NCBI GenBank assembly: GCA_016763915.1
Contig: JAESSX010000250.1
Coordinates: forward strand, 1-5,784
DNA from: Rhodospirillales bacterium
GTDB taxonomy: Bacteria > Pseudomonadota > Alphaproteobacteria > Rhodospirillales_A > Casp-alpha2
Reading direction: 5' to 3'
DNA: 5,784 nt
A program made the translations under genes and the position numbers. The first letter of the stretch is position 1. Every line of letters starts with the position of its first letter. A model generated the notes under the pieces. The model was not told the origin of the DNA. It did not search any database and saw only the letters and a program-made list of their open reading frames with translations. Positions 1 to 5,784 of this stretch are shown here, piece after piece.

Positions 1-1334
1 AAGTCGGCAACCGGCTGCTCAGAAACCTGACGAAAACGCCGGTCAAACCGTTTTCCGCCGCCGCCTCGGGCAGCATCGTCATCGCCGATCAATTGACCCC
101 CGCCGACACCGCGCAGCTGGACCCCGATCTGATCGCCGGGGCCGCCACCGTCGGCGGCAGCGCCGAGGGGCACACCGCCATCATGGCCCGCGCCTTAGGA
201 CTGCCGACGGTGCTGGGCGCGGCCGGGCTGACCACCGACATCAAAACCGGCGATACCATCATCGTCGACGGCAATGCCGGCCATGTGGTCGTCAACCCGA
301 CCGCCAGAACCATCAGCGCCTATGAACGCCGCCGCGCCGAACACCGCAAACAGGCGCGCAGCCTGGACCGGTTGCGCAACCTGGCGGCCGTCACCCATGA
401 CGGTATCAAGGTCACCCTGCTGGCCAACGTGGAACTTCCCATCGAAATGAACATGGTGACCCAGGCCGGCGCCGAGGGCATCGGCTTGCTGCGCAGCGAA
501 TTCATGTTCATGAACCGGGACGACTTACCGAGCGAAGACGAACAGGTCGCCCAGTTGAAAAGCGTCATCGACGTCATGGGCAAACGCCCGGTGACGGTGC
601 GCACCCTGGACGTCGGCGCCGAGAAACCGGTGGCGGCGTTGCTGAACGGTATCGACGAGGGCGCCGTATCGAACCTGGGACTGCGCGGCATCCGTTTGTC
701 CCTGGCCCAGCCCGAGGCCCTGGAAACCCAGTTCCGGGCCATTCTCAGGGCCTCCAACAGCGGCACCGTGCGCATTTTGCTGCCCATGATCTCGACCGTT
801 TCGGAAGTCCGCAAGGCGCGCGAAATCCTCAAGAAATCCGCCGCCAAACTGACCCGCCGGGGGGTCAGGGTTCCCGATCCCCTGCCGCCGCTGGGCGTCA
901 TGATCGAGGTTCCGGGCGCGGCGCTCGCCGCCGACGCCCTGGCCCAACACAGCGATTTTTTCGCCATCGGGTCCAACGACCTGACCATGTACACACTGGC
1001 CATCGACCGTGGCAACGAACACGTCGCCCACCTGTTCGACCCGTTGCACCCCGGCCTGTTGCGCCTGTTGCAGTTTTCCGCCAACGCCGCGCTTCGCGCC
1101 CGCATCCCCATCAGCCTGTGTGGGGAAATCGCCGGCGACCCCCGCTATACGGCCCTGTTGCTGGGCCTCGGAATCCGCGAACTGTCGATGGCGCCGACCA
1201 ACATTCCCCTGGTCAAACAGCGGATACGGAAATTGGATATGGCCGCCGCCAACCACCGCGCCGGCGTCATCATGGACCAGGTCGACGCCGGACGCATCGC
1301 CATGTTGCTGGATGATTTTAACGCCTTGGCCTAA
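1..1334 (+). CDS. ptsP: Phosphoenolpyruvate-protein phosphotransferase (PTS Enzyme I family), 5'-truncated
   Basis: Enzyme I takes phosphate from PEP onto a histidine and passes it to HPr (or NPr), starting a PTS phosphorelay in the cytoplasm. The reading frame is open to the left edge (first full codon at 3), so the N-terminal HPr-binding part is missing and the TTG at 93 is internal. What remains is the swivelling phosphohistidine domain with GGSAEGHTAIMARALGLP (active His codon 171-173) followed by the PEP-binding TIM barrel. The barrel shows GAEGIGLLRSEF, VRTLDVGAEKP, NLGLRGIRL, IGSNDLTMYTLAIDRGNE, DPLHPGLLRL and LCGEIAGDP (catalytic Cys codon 1119-1121). These cover the PEP/Mg-binding and acid-base residues expected for an active enzyme. 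The stop is TAA at 1332-1334, 82 nt before ahcY. Whether it is a sugar-type PtsI or a GAF-bearing nitrogen-type PtsP cannot be decided without the N-terminus. Family membership is certain; the symbol is tentative. Confidence 0.93.
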   Translation, partial: VGNRLLRNLTKTPVKPFSAAASGSIVIADQLTPADTAQLDPDLIAGAATVGGSAEGHTAIMARALGLPTVLGAAGLTTDIKTGDTIIVDGNAGHVVVNPTARTISAYERRRAEHRKQARSLDRLRNLAAVTHDGIKVTLLANVELPIEMNMVTQAGAEGIGLLRSEFMFMNRDDLPSEDEQVAQLKSVIDVMGKRPVTVRTLDVGAEKPVAALLNGIDEGAVSNLGLRGIRLSLAQPEALETQFRAILRASNSGTVRILLPMISTVSEVRKAREILKKSAAKLTRRGVRVPDPLPPLGVMIEVPGAALAADALAQHSDFFAIGSNDLTMYTLAIDRGNEHVAHLFDPLHPGLLRLLQFSANAALRARIPISLCGEIAGDPRYTALLLGLGIRELSMAPTNIPLVKQRIRKLDMAAANHRAGVIMDQVDAGRIAMLLDDFNALA

Positions 1335-1402
1335 AACGAGTTGCGACCCTTTGCGGCGGCTGGTAAACCCCCCTTTCCCACCGTTAATCAAGGTACCCCT
1401 TT

Positions 1403-1409
1403 AAAGGAG
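1403..1409 (+). promoter_or_regulatory. Shine-Dalgarno site of ahcY
   Basis: AAAGGAG lies 7 nt before the ATG at 1417 and is the strongest ribosome-binding site in the window, fitting a highly expressed housekeeping enzyme and fixing the start codon. It overlaps the right half of the 10-bp palindrome CCTTTAAAGG (1398-1407), which has no room for a loop and is probably incidental. Confidence 0.85.
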
Positions 1410-1416
1410 CCCCCCG

Positions 1417-2709
1417 ATGTCTTTCGATGATTACAAAGTCGCCGATTTATCCCTGGCTGAATGGGGGCGGAAGGAAACCACCATCGCCGAGACGGAAATG
1501 CCCGGTTTGATGGCGCTGCGCGAGGAATACGCCGCCGAGCAGCCGTTGAAGGGGGCGCGCATTGCCGGTTGTATCCACATGACCATTCAGACGGCGGTGC
1601 TGATCGAAACCCTGATCGCACTCGGCGCGACCGTGCGCTGGAGTTCCTGCGACATCTTCTCGACCCAGGACCAGGCCGCCGCCGCCATGGCCGCCGCCGA
1701 CATCCCGGTGTTCGCCTGGAAGGGCGAGACGGAAGAGGAAGCCTTGTGGTGTATTGAACAGACCATCAATGGCCCGGACGGCTGGCGGCCCAATATGATT
1801 CTCGACGACGGCGGCGACCTGACCCTTCTCATGCATGAAAAATATCCGGAGCTGCTGGAAGACGTGCGGGGCCTGAGCGAAGAAACCACGACCGGTGTCC
1901 ACCGGTTGGTTGAAATGGTCGAGAAAGGCGCCCTCAAGGTGCCGGCCATCAACGTCAACGATTCGGTCACCAAGTCGAAATTCGACAATTTATACGGCTG
2001 CCGCGAAAGCCTGGTCGACGGCATCAAGCGGGCCACCGACGTGATGGTGGCGGGCAAGCTGGCCGTGGTGTGCGGTTTCGGCGACGTCGGCAAGGGTTCG
2101 GCCGCCAGCCTGCGCAATCAGGGCGCGCGCGTGATGGTCACCGAAATCGACCCGATCTGCGCCTTGCAGGCGTCCATGGAAGGCTACGAGGTGGTGACCA
2201 TGGAAGAGGCCGCCCCCCTGGGCGACATTTTCGTCACCTGCACCGGCAACATCGACGTCATCACGCTGGATCACATGCGCGCCATGAAGGACCGGACCAT
2301 CGTCTGCAATATCGGCCACTTCGATTCCGAGATTCAGGTCGAAGCCTTGCGCAACTACAAATGGGACAACGTCAAACCGCAGGTCGATGAAATCGAATTC
2401 CCCGACGGCAAGCGGCTGATACTGCTGGCCGAGGGGCGCCTGGTGAACCTGGGCTGCGCCACCGGCCACCCCAGCTTCGTGATGAGCGCGTCGTTCACCA
2501 ACCAGGTGCTGGCGCAGATCGAGCTGTGGCAGAAGCATGAGCAATACGAAAACAAGGTTTACGTCCTGCCCAAGACTCTGGACGAAAAGGTCGCGGCCCT
2601 GCATCTGGACAAGTTGGGCGTCAGCCTGACCGAACTCAGCAAGGAACAGGCCGATTACCTCGGCCTTCCCGTCGAAGGCCCGTTCAAGCCGGAAACCTAC
2701 CGTTACTGA
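1417..2709 (+). CDS. ahcY: Adenosylhomocysteinase (S-adenosyl-L-homocysteine hydrolase)
   Basis: This NAD-dependent cytosolic enzyme reversibly splits S-adenosylhomocysteine into adenosine and homocysteine, relieving product inhibition of SAM-dependent methyltransferases and feeding the methionine cycle. The 430-residue product aligns end to end with the family. Substrate residues are His54, Asp131, Glu156, Thr157, Lys186, Asp190, Asn191, His301 and His351, several at the same number as in human AHCY. The NAD-binding glycine motif is CGFGDVGKG (Gly220-Gly225), and the C-terminus FKPETYRY supplies the Lys and Tyr that reach the partner subunit's NAD. It is the short form, lacking the roughly 40-residue insertion of many proteobacterial homologues. 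The motif usually read CNIFSTQDH is CDIFSTQDQ here (Asp79, Gln86), which is unusual. The ATG start is supported by AAAGGAG at 1403-1409, 7 nt upstream. No SAH or SAM riboswitch is recognisable in the 82-nt leader. Identification is very secure. Confidence 0.98.
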   Translation: MSFDDYKVADLSLAEWGRKETTIAETEMPGLMALREEYAAEQPLKGARIAGCIHMTIQTAVLIETLIALGATVRWSSCDIFSTQDQAAAAMAAADIPVFAWKGETEEEALWCIEQTINGPDGWRPNMILDDGGDLTLLMHEKYPELLEDVRGLSEETTTGVHRLVEMVEKGALKVPAINVNDSVTKSKFDNLYGCRESLVDGIKRATDVMVAGKLAVVCGFGDVGKGSAASLRNQGARVMVTEIDPICALQASMEGYEVVTMEEAAPLGDIFVTCTGNIDVITLDHMRAMKDRTIVCNIGHFDSEIQVEALRNYKWDNVKPQVDEIEFPDGKRLILLAEGRLVNLGCATGHPSFVMSASFTNQVLAQIELWQKHEQYENKVYVLPKTLDEKVAALHLDKLGVSLTELSKEQADYLGLPVEGPFKPETYRY

Positions 2710-2748
2710 GCCCGTCCGGACTTAACCCGGTCTTTAAATGGGGTCTGC

Positions 2749-2777
2749 TTGTCAGGCTTCCGGCACCCGTCTAATCT
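2749..2777 (+). promoter_or_regulatory. Candidate sigma70-type promoter of divL
   Basis: TTGTCA (2749-2754) matches 5 of 6 bases of the -35 consensus. Two overlapping -10 readings are possible: TCTAAT at 2770-2775 (5 of 6 matches, 15-bp spacer) or TAATCT at 2772-2777 (3 of 6, ideal 17-bp spacer). Either would start transcription at about 2782-2784, on or just before the GTG start of divL. This is a reading by eye and could be chance; spacing and match quality trade off between the two -10 options. Confidence 0.4.
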
Positions 2778-2783
2778 CTTATC

Positions 2784-5186
2784 GTGTTTGCCGAAATTGA
2801 ACCTCTACAAGCCTTTGCAGCCGGCGTCCTCTTGGCGGCGGTGGTCGCGCTGGGTATTGTCCTGCGCCAGCGGAAAATCCTCAACGACACCGAAACCGAG
2901 CGCCGGCGGTTGGAAGCCGTCGCCGTAAAGGCACGCGAGATTCTGGCCGCCGCCCCGGACGGCCTGATGTTATGGGATCACGTCAACGGCGGGTTTACCT
3001 GTTCGCGCCGCCTCGCCGTGCTGTTGAGCCTGGACGCCGGAATCCAGTCCCGCTATGACGACATCCGCCAACGATTCGATGGCTCCTCCCTGAAAGCCAT
3101 CGAACAGTGCATTTCCCTGCTCCGCGCCAAGGGTACGCCGTTTGACGTTCTGTTGACCTCCGGACGGCGGCAGATTCAGGCTGTCGGCGCGCGCGCCGAA
3201 ACCGACGACGGCCATATCCTGGCCGACATGGTATGGATGCGCGATATCACCGCGTCCGCCGGCGCCCAGCCCGGACACCGGATTCCACCGGTCAACACCT
3301 CGGGCCTGGAAGACCGGCATCTGACGGCGTTGCTGGACGCCATGCCGTTTCCGGTGTGGTTGCGCGATTCCAAACTGTCGCTGGCCTTCGTCAATCACGC
3401 AGCCGAAAATGTCGCCCGGGGGGATTCCGAAATGGCCGCGCGGGCGCGCCAACAGGGGGCGGCGGTTACCGAACGCCTGCACCTGAAAATAGACGGCGAG
3501 GACGGCGAGGACGGCGAGGACCGGTTGCTGGAAATCACGGAAATGCCCCTGGGATTTTTCGGCGGCGGCGACGATAATACCACCGGCGGCACCATCGGGT
3601 TCGCCATCGATCGCACCGAAACGGAACGGATTGTCGATGAATTCACCAGGTCCGGCGACGCCCGCAACGCCGTTTTGGAAAATCTGGAAACGGCCATCGT
3701 CCTCTTCAACGCCGAAACCCGGCTCGAATTTTTCAATCATGCCTATGCCGCCCTGTGGGGTCTGGACCCGGACTGGCTGGGGACAAGGCCCGAGTACGGC
3801 GAGGTTCTGGAGCGCCTGCGCGAACAGCGAAGCCTGCCGGAATTTTCCAATTTCCGGGACTTCAAGCTGCGCCAGATCGAACAGTTCGAAACCCTGAGCG
3901 AGACCCGCGAAGACCTGATGCACCTGCCCGACGGGCGCACGCTGCGCGCCACCGTCAACCGCGGCACCCGGGGCGGGTTGGTGTTCCAGTTCAATAACGT
4001 GTCCGACCGGCTCGACCTGGAACGCTCCTATAAGTCCCTGGGCGCGGTCCAGCGCGAGGCCTTCGACCACCTGCACGAAGGCATTTGCGTGTTCGGCGGC
4101 GACGGGCGGCTGAAACTTTTCAATCCGGTGTTCGCGAGCCTGTGGGAGTTGGACGAAGGGTCCCTGAATGAGGCCTTCCACGTCACCGGTTTCGTCGATC
4201 ACATGCGCGGCGCCATCACCGTCGAAGGCGGCTGGGACGATTTGAGCTGGGGCGTACACAAGGACAAGGTGGTGGCCCGGCTGATGGGCCGCGAAGGCAC
4301 CACCGGCAAACTGGAACTGGCCAACGGCACGGTCGTCGATTACGCCAACGTGCCGCTGCCCGACGGCGCCATGCTGCTGAGCTACCTGGACGTCACCGAC
4401 ACGGCAAGGGTCGAGCACGCGCTCCGCCAGCGCGCCGAGGCCTACGCCGACGCCGACCGGCTGAAGACGGAATTCATCGCCAAGGTCTCCTTCGAAGCGC
4501 GCACGCCGCTGACCACCATGATCGGCTTCGCCGACATGCTGAACCAGGAATATTTCGGCAAACTCAACCGCCGCCAGGGGGAATACACAAAAGGCATTCA
4601 GGAAACCGCCGGCGGGCTGCTGACCATGCTCGGCGATATTTTCGACCTCGCCTCCATCGAGGCCGGCCGCCTGGAACTGGCCCGCGACACGGTCGATGTG
4701 CACGGGCTTCTGGTATCGGCCCTGAACCTGATCCGCGACCGCGCCCGCGCCCGGGACCTGAAACTGGAATTCGACTGTCCGCCCGATATCGGCTGGATCA
4801 CGGCTGACGAAAAACGCCTGAAACAGGTGATCTTCAATCTGTTGTCCAATGCCGTGACGTTTACGCCGGAACGCGGATCCGTGCGGCTGGAATCCCGGCG
4901 CGAGGGTGACGACCTTATCCTTATCGTCGCCGACACCGGCATCGGCATTCCCCAGGCCGACCGCGAACGGATATTCCGGCCCTTCGAGAAAGGCAGCGTG
5001 GCCAATGGCGAGGCGACCGGCGCCGGGTTGGGCCTGAGCCTGGTTAGGAATTTCATCGAGCTGCACGGCGGCAGCGTCGATGTGAAATCACCGGCCGGCC
5101 GCGGCACCACCATCACCTGCCGCCTGCCGGCCAAAGGCGAGACCACTGACCCCGCGCCCGTTGAAGGGGGCGGCAACGGAAGCTAG
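2784..5186 (+). CDS. divL: DivL-like multi-PAS sensor histidine kinase homologue (probable pseudokinase, Phe at the H-box)
   Basis: I identify this as DivL, the alphaproteobacterial cell-cycle protein that in Caulobacter binds DivK~P at the cell pole and controls CckA and hence CtrA. The 800 residues read: one membrane helix (about 8-27, then Arg28/Arg30/Lys31, so the rest is cytosolic); a charged helical linker; four PAS-like domains at about 52-156, 177-281, 291-409 and 420-543; a HisKA-like dimerisation domain (about 549-633); and a HATPase_c domain (about 672-786). The H-box reads VSFEARTPLTTMIGF: Phe570 replaces the phosphoacceptor His, and Ala572 the usual Leu. ATP-binding boxes remain: NLLSN (685-689), DTGIGI (717-722), IFRPFEKG and GAGLGL (746-751). 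The GTG at 2784 is the furthest possible start, since TAA lies in frame at 2772, and it must precede the membrane helix; no Shine-Dalgarno site is visible. A nine-base triplication lies in PAS2. tsaE follows after one base. The kinase-like architecture is certain; the DivL assignment rests on H-box, domain plan and neighbours. Confidence 0.87.
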   Translation: MFAEIEPLQAFAAGVLLAAVVALGIVLRQRKILNDTETERRRLEAVAVKAREILAAAPDGLMLWDHVNGGFTCSRRLAVLLSLDAGIQSRYDDIRQRFDGSSLKAIEQCISLLRAKGTPFDVLLTSGRRQIQAVGARAETDDGHILADMVWMRDITASAGAQPGHRIPPVNTSGLEDRHLTALLDAMPFPVWLRDSKLSLAFVNHAAENVARGDSEMAARARQQGAAVTERLHLKIDGEDGEDGEDRLLEITEMPLGFFGGGDDNTTGGTIGFAIDRTETERIVDEFTRSGDARNAVLENLETAIVLFNAETRLEFFNHAYAALWGLDPDWLGTRPEYGEVLERLREQRSLPEFSNFRDFKLRQIEQFETLSETREDLMHLPDGRTLRATVNRGTRGGLVFQFNNVSDRLDLERSYKSLGAVQREAFDHLHEGICVFGGDGRLKLFNPVFASLWELDEGSLNEAFHVTGFVDHMRGAITVEGGWDDLSWGVHKDKVVARLMGREGTTGKLELANGTVVDYANVPLPDGAMLLSYLDVTDTARVEHALRQRAEAYADADRLKTEFIAKVSFEARTPLTTMIGFADMLNQEYFGKLNRRQGEYTKGIQETAGGLLTMLGDIFDLASIEAGRLELARDTVDVHGLLVSALNLIRDRARARDLKLEFDCPPDIGWITADEKRLKQVIFNLLSNAVTFTPERGSVRLESRREGDDLILIVADTGIGIPQADRERIFRPFEKGSVANGEATGAGLGLSLVRNFIELHGGSVDVKSPAGRGTTITCRLPAKGETTDPAPVEGGGNGS
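3492..3521 (+). repeat. In-frame 9-bp tandem repeat (3 full copies plus 3 bases) within divL
   Basis: The unit GACGGCGAG occurs perfectly three times in a row (3492-3500, 3501-3509, 3510-3518) and is followed by GAC. It encodes three Asp-Gly-Glu units plus an Asp, residues 237-246, in an acidic stretch of the second PAS-like domain, probably a surface loop. Because the unit is a multiple of three, gain or loss of copies keeps the frame. Identical DNA copies suggest recent slippage expansion. Confidence 0.95.
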
Positions 5187-5187
5187 G

Positions 5188-5697
5188 ATGGCCGAGACAC
5201 CGCACCCCACCATCACCATCGACCTCGCCGATGAGGCGGCCACCACGGCCCTGGCCGAGCGGGTTTCGGCTGTCGCGGAGATCGGCGACACGGTGGCGCT
5301 GTTCGGCGAACTGGGCAGCGGCAAAACCGTTTTCGCACGGGCCTTCATCAACGCCCGCACGGAGACCCACGAAGACGTCCCCAGTCCGACCTTCACGCTG
5401 GTGCAGACCTATGAGTTTCCGGACCCCGAAGGAGCAATCCCGGTTTATCATTTCGACCTGTACCGGATCGAGGAAGCGGAAGAGATTGAGGAGCTTGGCA
5501 TGGAAGACGCCTTCGCCGACGGCATTTCCCTGATCGAATGGCCGGAACGGCTGAACGGACGCCTGCCCGGCAACCGGCTCGATGTGGTGCTGAACCACGG
5601 CGACGACGCGGAACGGCGCCAAGCCGTCCTGACCAGCCACGGATCATGGACGGCGCGGCTGCCTGCCGTCACCACGAAGGGGGACGAAAATGACTGA
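5188..5697 (+). CDS. tsaE: tRNA N6-threonylcarbamoyladenosine biosynthesis ATPase TsaE (YjeE family)
   Basis: TsaE is the P-loop ATPase that works with TsaB and TsaD to make t6A at position 37 of tRNAs reading ANN codons. The 169-residue product is near the usual family length. It shows the Walker A motif GELGSGKT (residues 40-47), the family signature SPTFTL (66-71), the Walker B-like stretch HFDLYR (88-93, Asp90) and the conserved Glu-Trp pair in LIEWPE (Glu117, Trp118). I chose the ATG at 5188, one base after the divL stop and 5 nt after a GGAAG at 5178-5182. An in-frame TTG at 5161 would add nine residues and overlap divL, but it lacks family similarity in the extra part. The gene overlaps the next by 8 nt, so it sits inside a coupled divL-tsaE-amgK unit. 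No oddity is seen in the protein; the identification is secure. Confidence 0.96.
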   Translation: MAETPHPTITIDLADEAATTALAERVSAVAEIGDTVALFGELGSGKTVFARAFINARTETHEDVPSPTFTLVQTYEFPDPEGAIPVYHFDLYRIEEAEEIEELGMEDAFADGISLIEWPERLNGRLPGNRLDVVLNHGDDAERRQAVLTSHGSWTARLPAVTTKGDEND

Positions 5698-5784
5698 CCG
5701 CGCCGCCGCCATTGACACATTCCTCGCCGCCCACGGCTGGGGCGGGGCGGAGCGCACCCCCCTGACCGCGGACGCCTCGTTCCG
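5690..5784 (+). CDS. amgK: AmgK-type aminoglycoside/choline kinase-family protein, N-terminal fragment
   Basis: Only 31 codons and two bases lie in the window. The peptide starts MTDRAAAIDTFLAAHGWG and reaches ADASFR at the edge, which resembles the N-terminus of the AmgK branch of the aminoglycoside phosphotransferase fold (GDASFRRY motif). AmgK phosphorylates the anomeric position of MurNAc and GlcNAc in the MurU cell-wall recycling route. The ATG at 5690 overlaps the 3' end of tsaE by 8 nt and is preceded by GAAGGGGGA (5676-5684), a purine-rich Shine-Dalgarno site 5 nt away. Being next to tsaE supports the call, because this pair followed by a murU-type nucleotidyltransferase is, as I recall, common in alphaproteobacteria. 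Kinase activity and substrate cannot be judged from this fragment. Confidence 0.72.
   Translation, partial: MTDRAAAIDTFLAAHGWGGAERTPLTADASF

Noticed and set aside
93..95. TTG as the start of the Enzyme I gene
   Set aside because: The frame is open to the left edge and the upstream codons encode family-like sequence leading into the phosphohistidine domain, so the gene is truncated by the window.
1341..1369. A promoter for ahcY (TTGCGA, 17 bp, TAAACC)
   Set aside because: It matches only 4 of 6 and 3 of 6 consensus bases, which is too weak to separate from chance.
525..1391. A 288-codon minus-strand open frame opposite the Enzyme I gene
   Set aside because: It is rich in Gly, Gln and Ala with no recognisable motif, as expected for an antisense shadow of a GC-rich gene.
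1398..1407. Palindrome CCTTTAAAGG as a hairpin hiding the ahcY ribosome-binding site
   Set aside because: A 10-bp perfect palindrome leaves no loop, so it cannot form a stable intramolecular hairpin; at most it is a small dyad site.
1335..1416. SAH or SAM riboswitch ahead of ahcY
   Set aside because: The 82-nt leader contains GTTGCGACCC, loosely reminiscent of the SAH riboswitch core, but the conserved GAGGAGCGCUG segment and its pairing partners are absent.
2710..2783. A Rho-independent terminator after ahcY
   Set aside because: Only weak pairings are possible (GTCCGGAC at 2714-2721, ACCC/GGGT at 2725-2744), and none is followed by a run of T.
2970..5066. A 698-codon open frame on the minus strand opposite divL
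   Set aside because: It is a shadow of the high-GC codon pattern of divL. Its translation shows no domain motif, and the plus strand encodes a full set of PAS and kinase boxes.
5161..5163. TTG at 5161 as the start of tsaE
   Set aside because: The ATG at 5188 has a better-placed Shine-Dalgarno and gives the normal TsaE N-terminus; the extra nine residues lie over the divL tail.

Overview
The window is a stretch of bacterial chromosome with high G+C, tightly packed genes, all on the + strand. The protein families and gene order point to an alphaproteobacterium, probably near the Rhodospirillales. That placement is inferred from sequence recognition without any database search. From left to right it holds: the C-terminal two thirds of a phosphoenolpyruvate-protein phosphotransferase (PTS Enzyme I family, ptsP/ptsI), cut by the left edge; a complete S-adenosylhomocysteine hydrolase (ahcY); a complete 800-residue membrane-anchored multi-PAS histidine-kinase-like protein that I identify as DivL; a complete tRNA t6A-pathway ATPase (tsaE); and the first 31 codons of an AmgK-type sugar kinase, cut by the right edge.

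The two non-coding gaps are short (1335-1416 and 2710-2783). The first carries a strong Shine-Dalgarno site for ahcY. The second carries a plausible sigma70-type promoter placed so close to the GTG start of divL that the transcript would be leaderless or nearly so. divL, tsaE and amgK are packed with a 1-nt gap and an 8-nt overlap, so they look like one translationally coupled unit. As I recall, the order PTS genes - ahcY - divL - tsaE - amgK - (murU, addB, addA) recurs in alphaproteobacteria, so the layout itself is probably conserved.

The genes serve different jobs: a regulatory or sugar PTS phosphorelay, removal of the methylation by-product SAH, polar cell-cycle signalling through DivK/CckA/CtrA, tRNA modification, and cell-wall sugar recycling.

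The most notable feature is in DivL. The phosphoacceptor position of the H-box is phenylalanine (Phe570), neither the histidine of ordinary sensor kinases nor the tyrosine known from Caulobacter DivL, while the ATP-binding boxes are retained. The protein therefore looks like a natural pseudokinase that cannot be phosphorylated at that site. Secondary points are an in-frame 9-bp triplication inside the second PAS domain of the same gene and two substitutions in a highly conserved AhcY motif. I saw no mobile element, CRISPR array, tRNA or rRNA.
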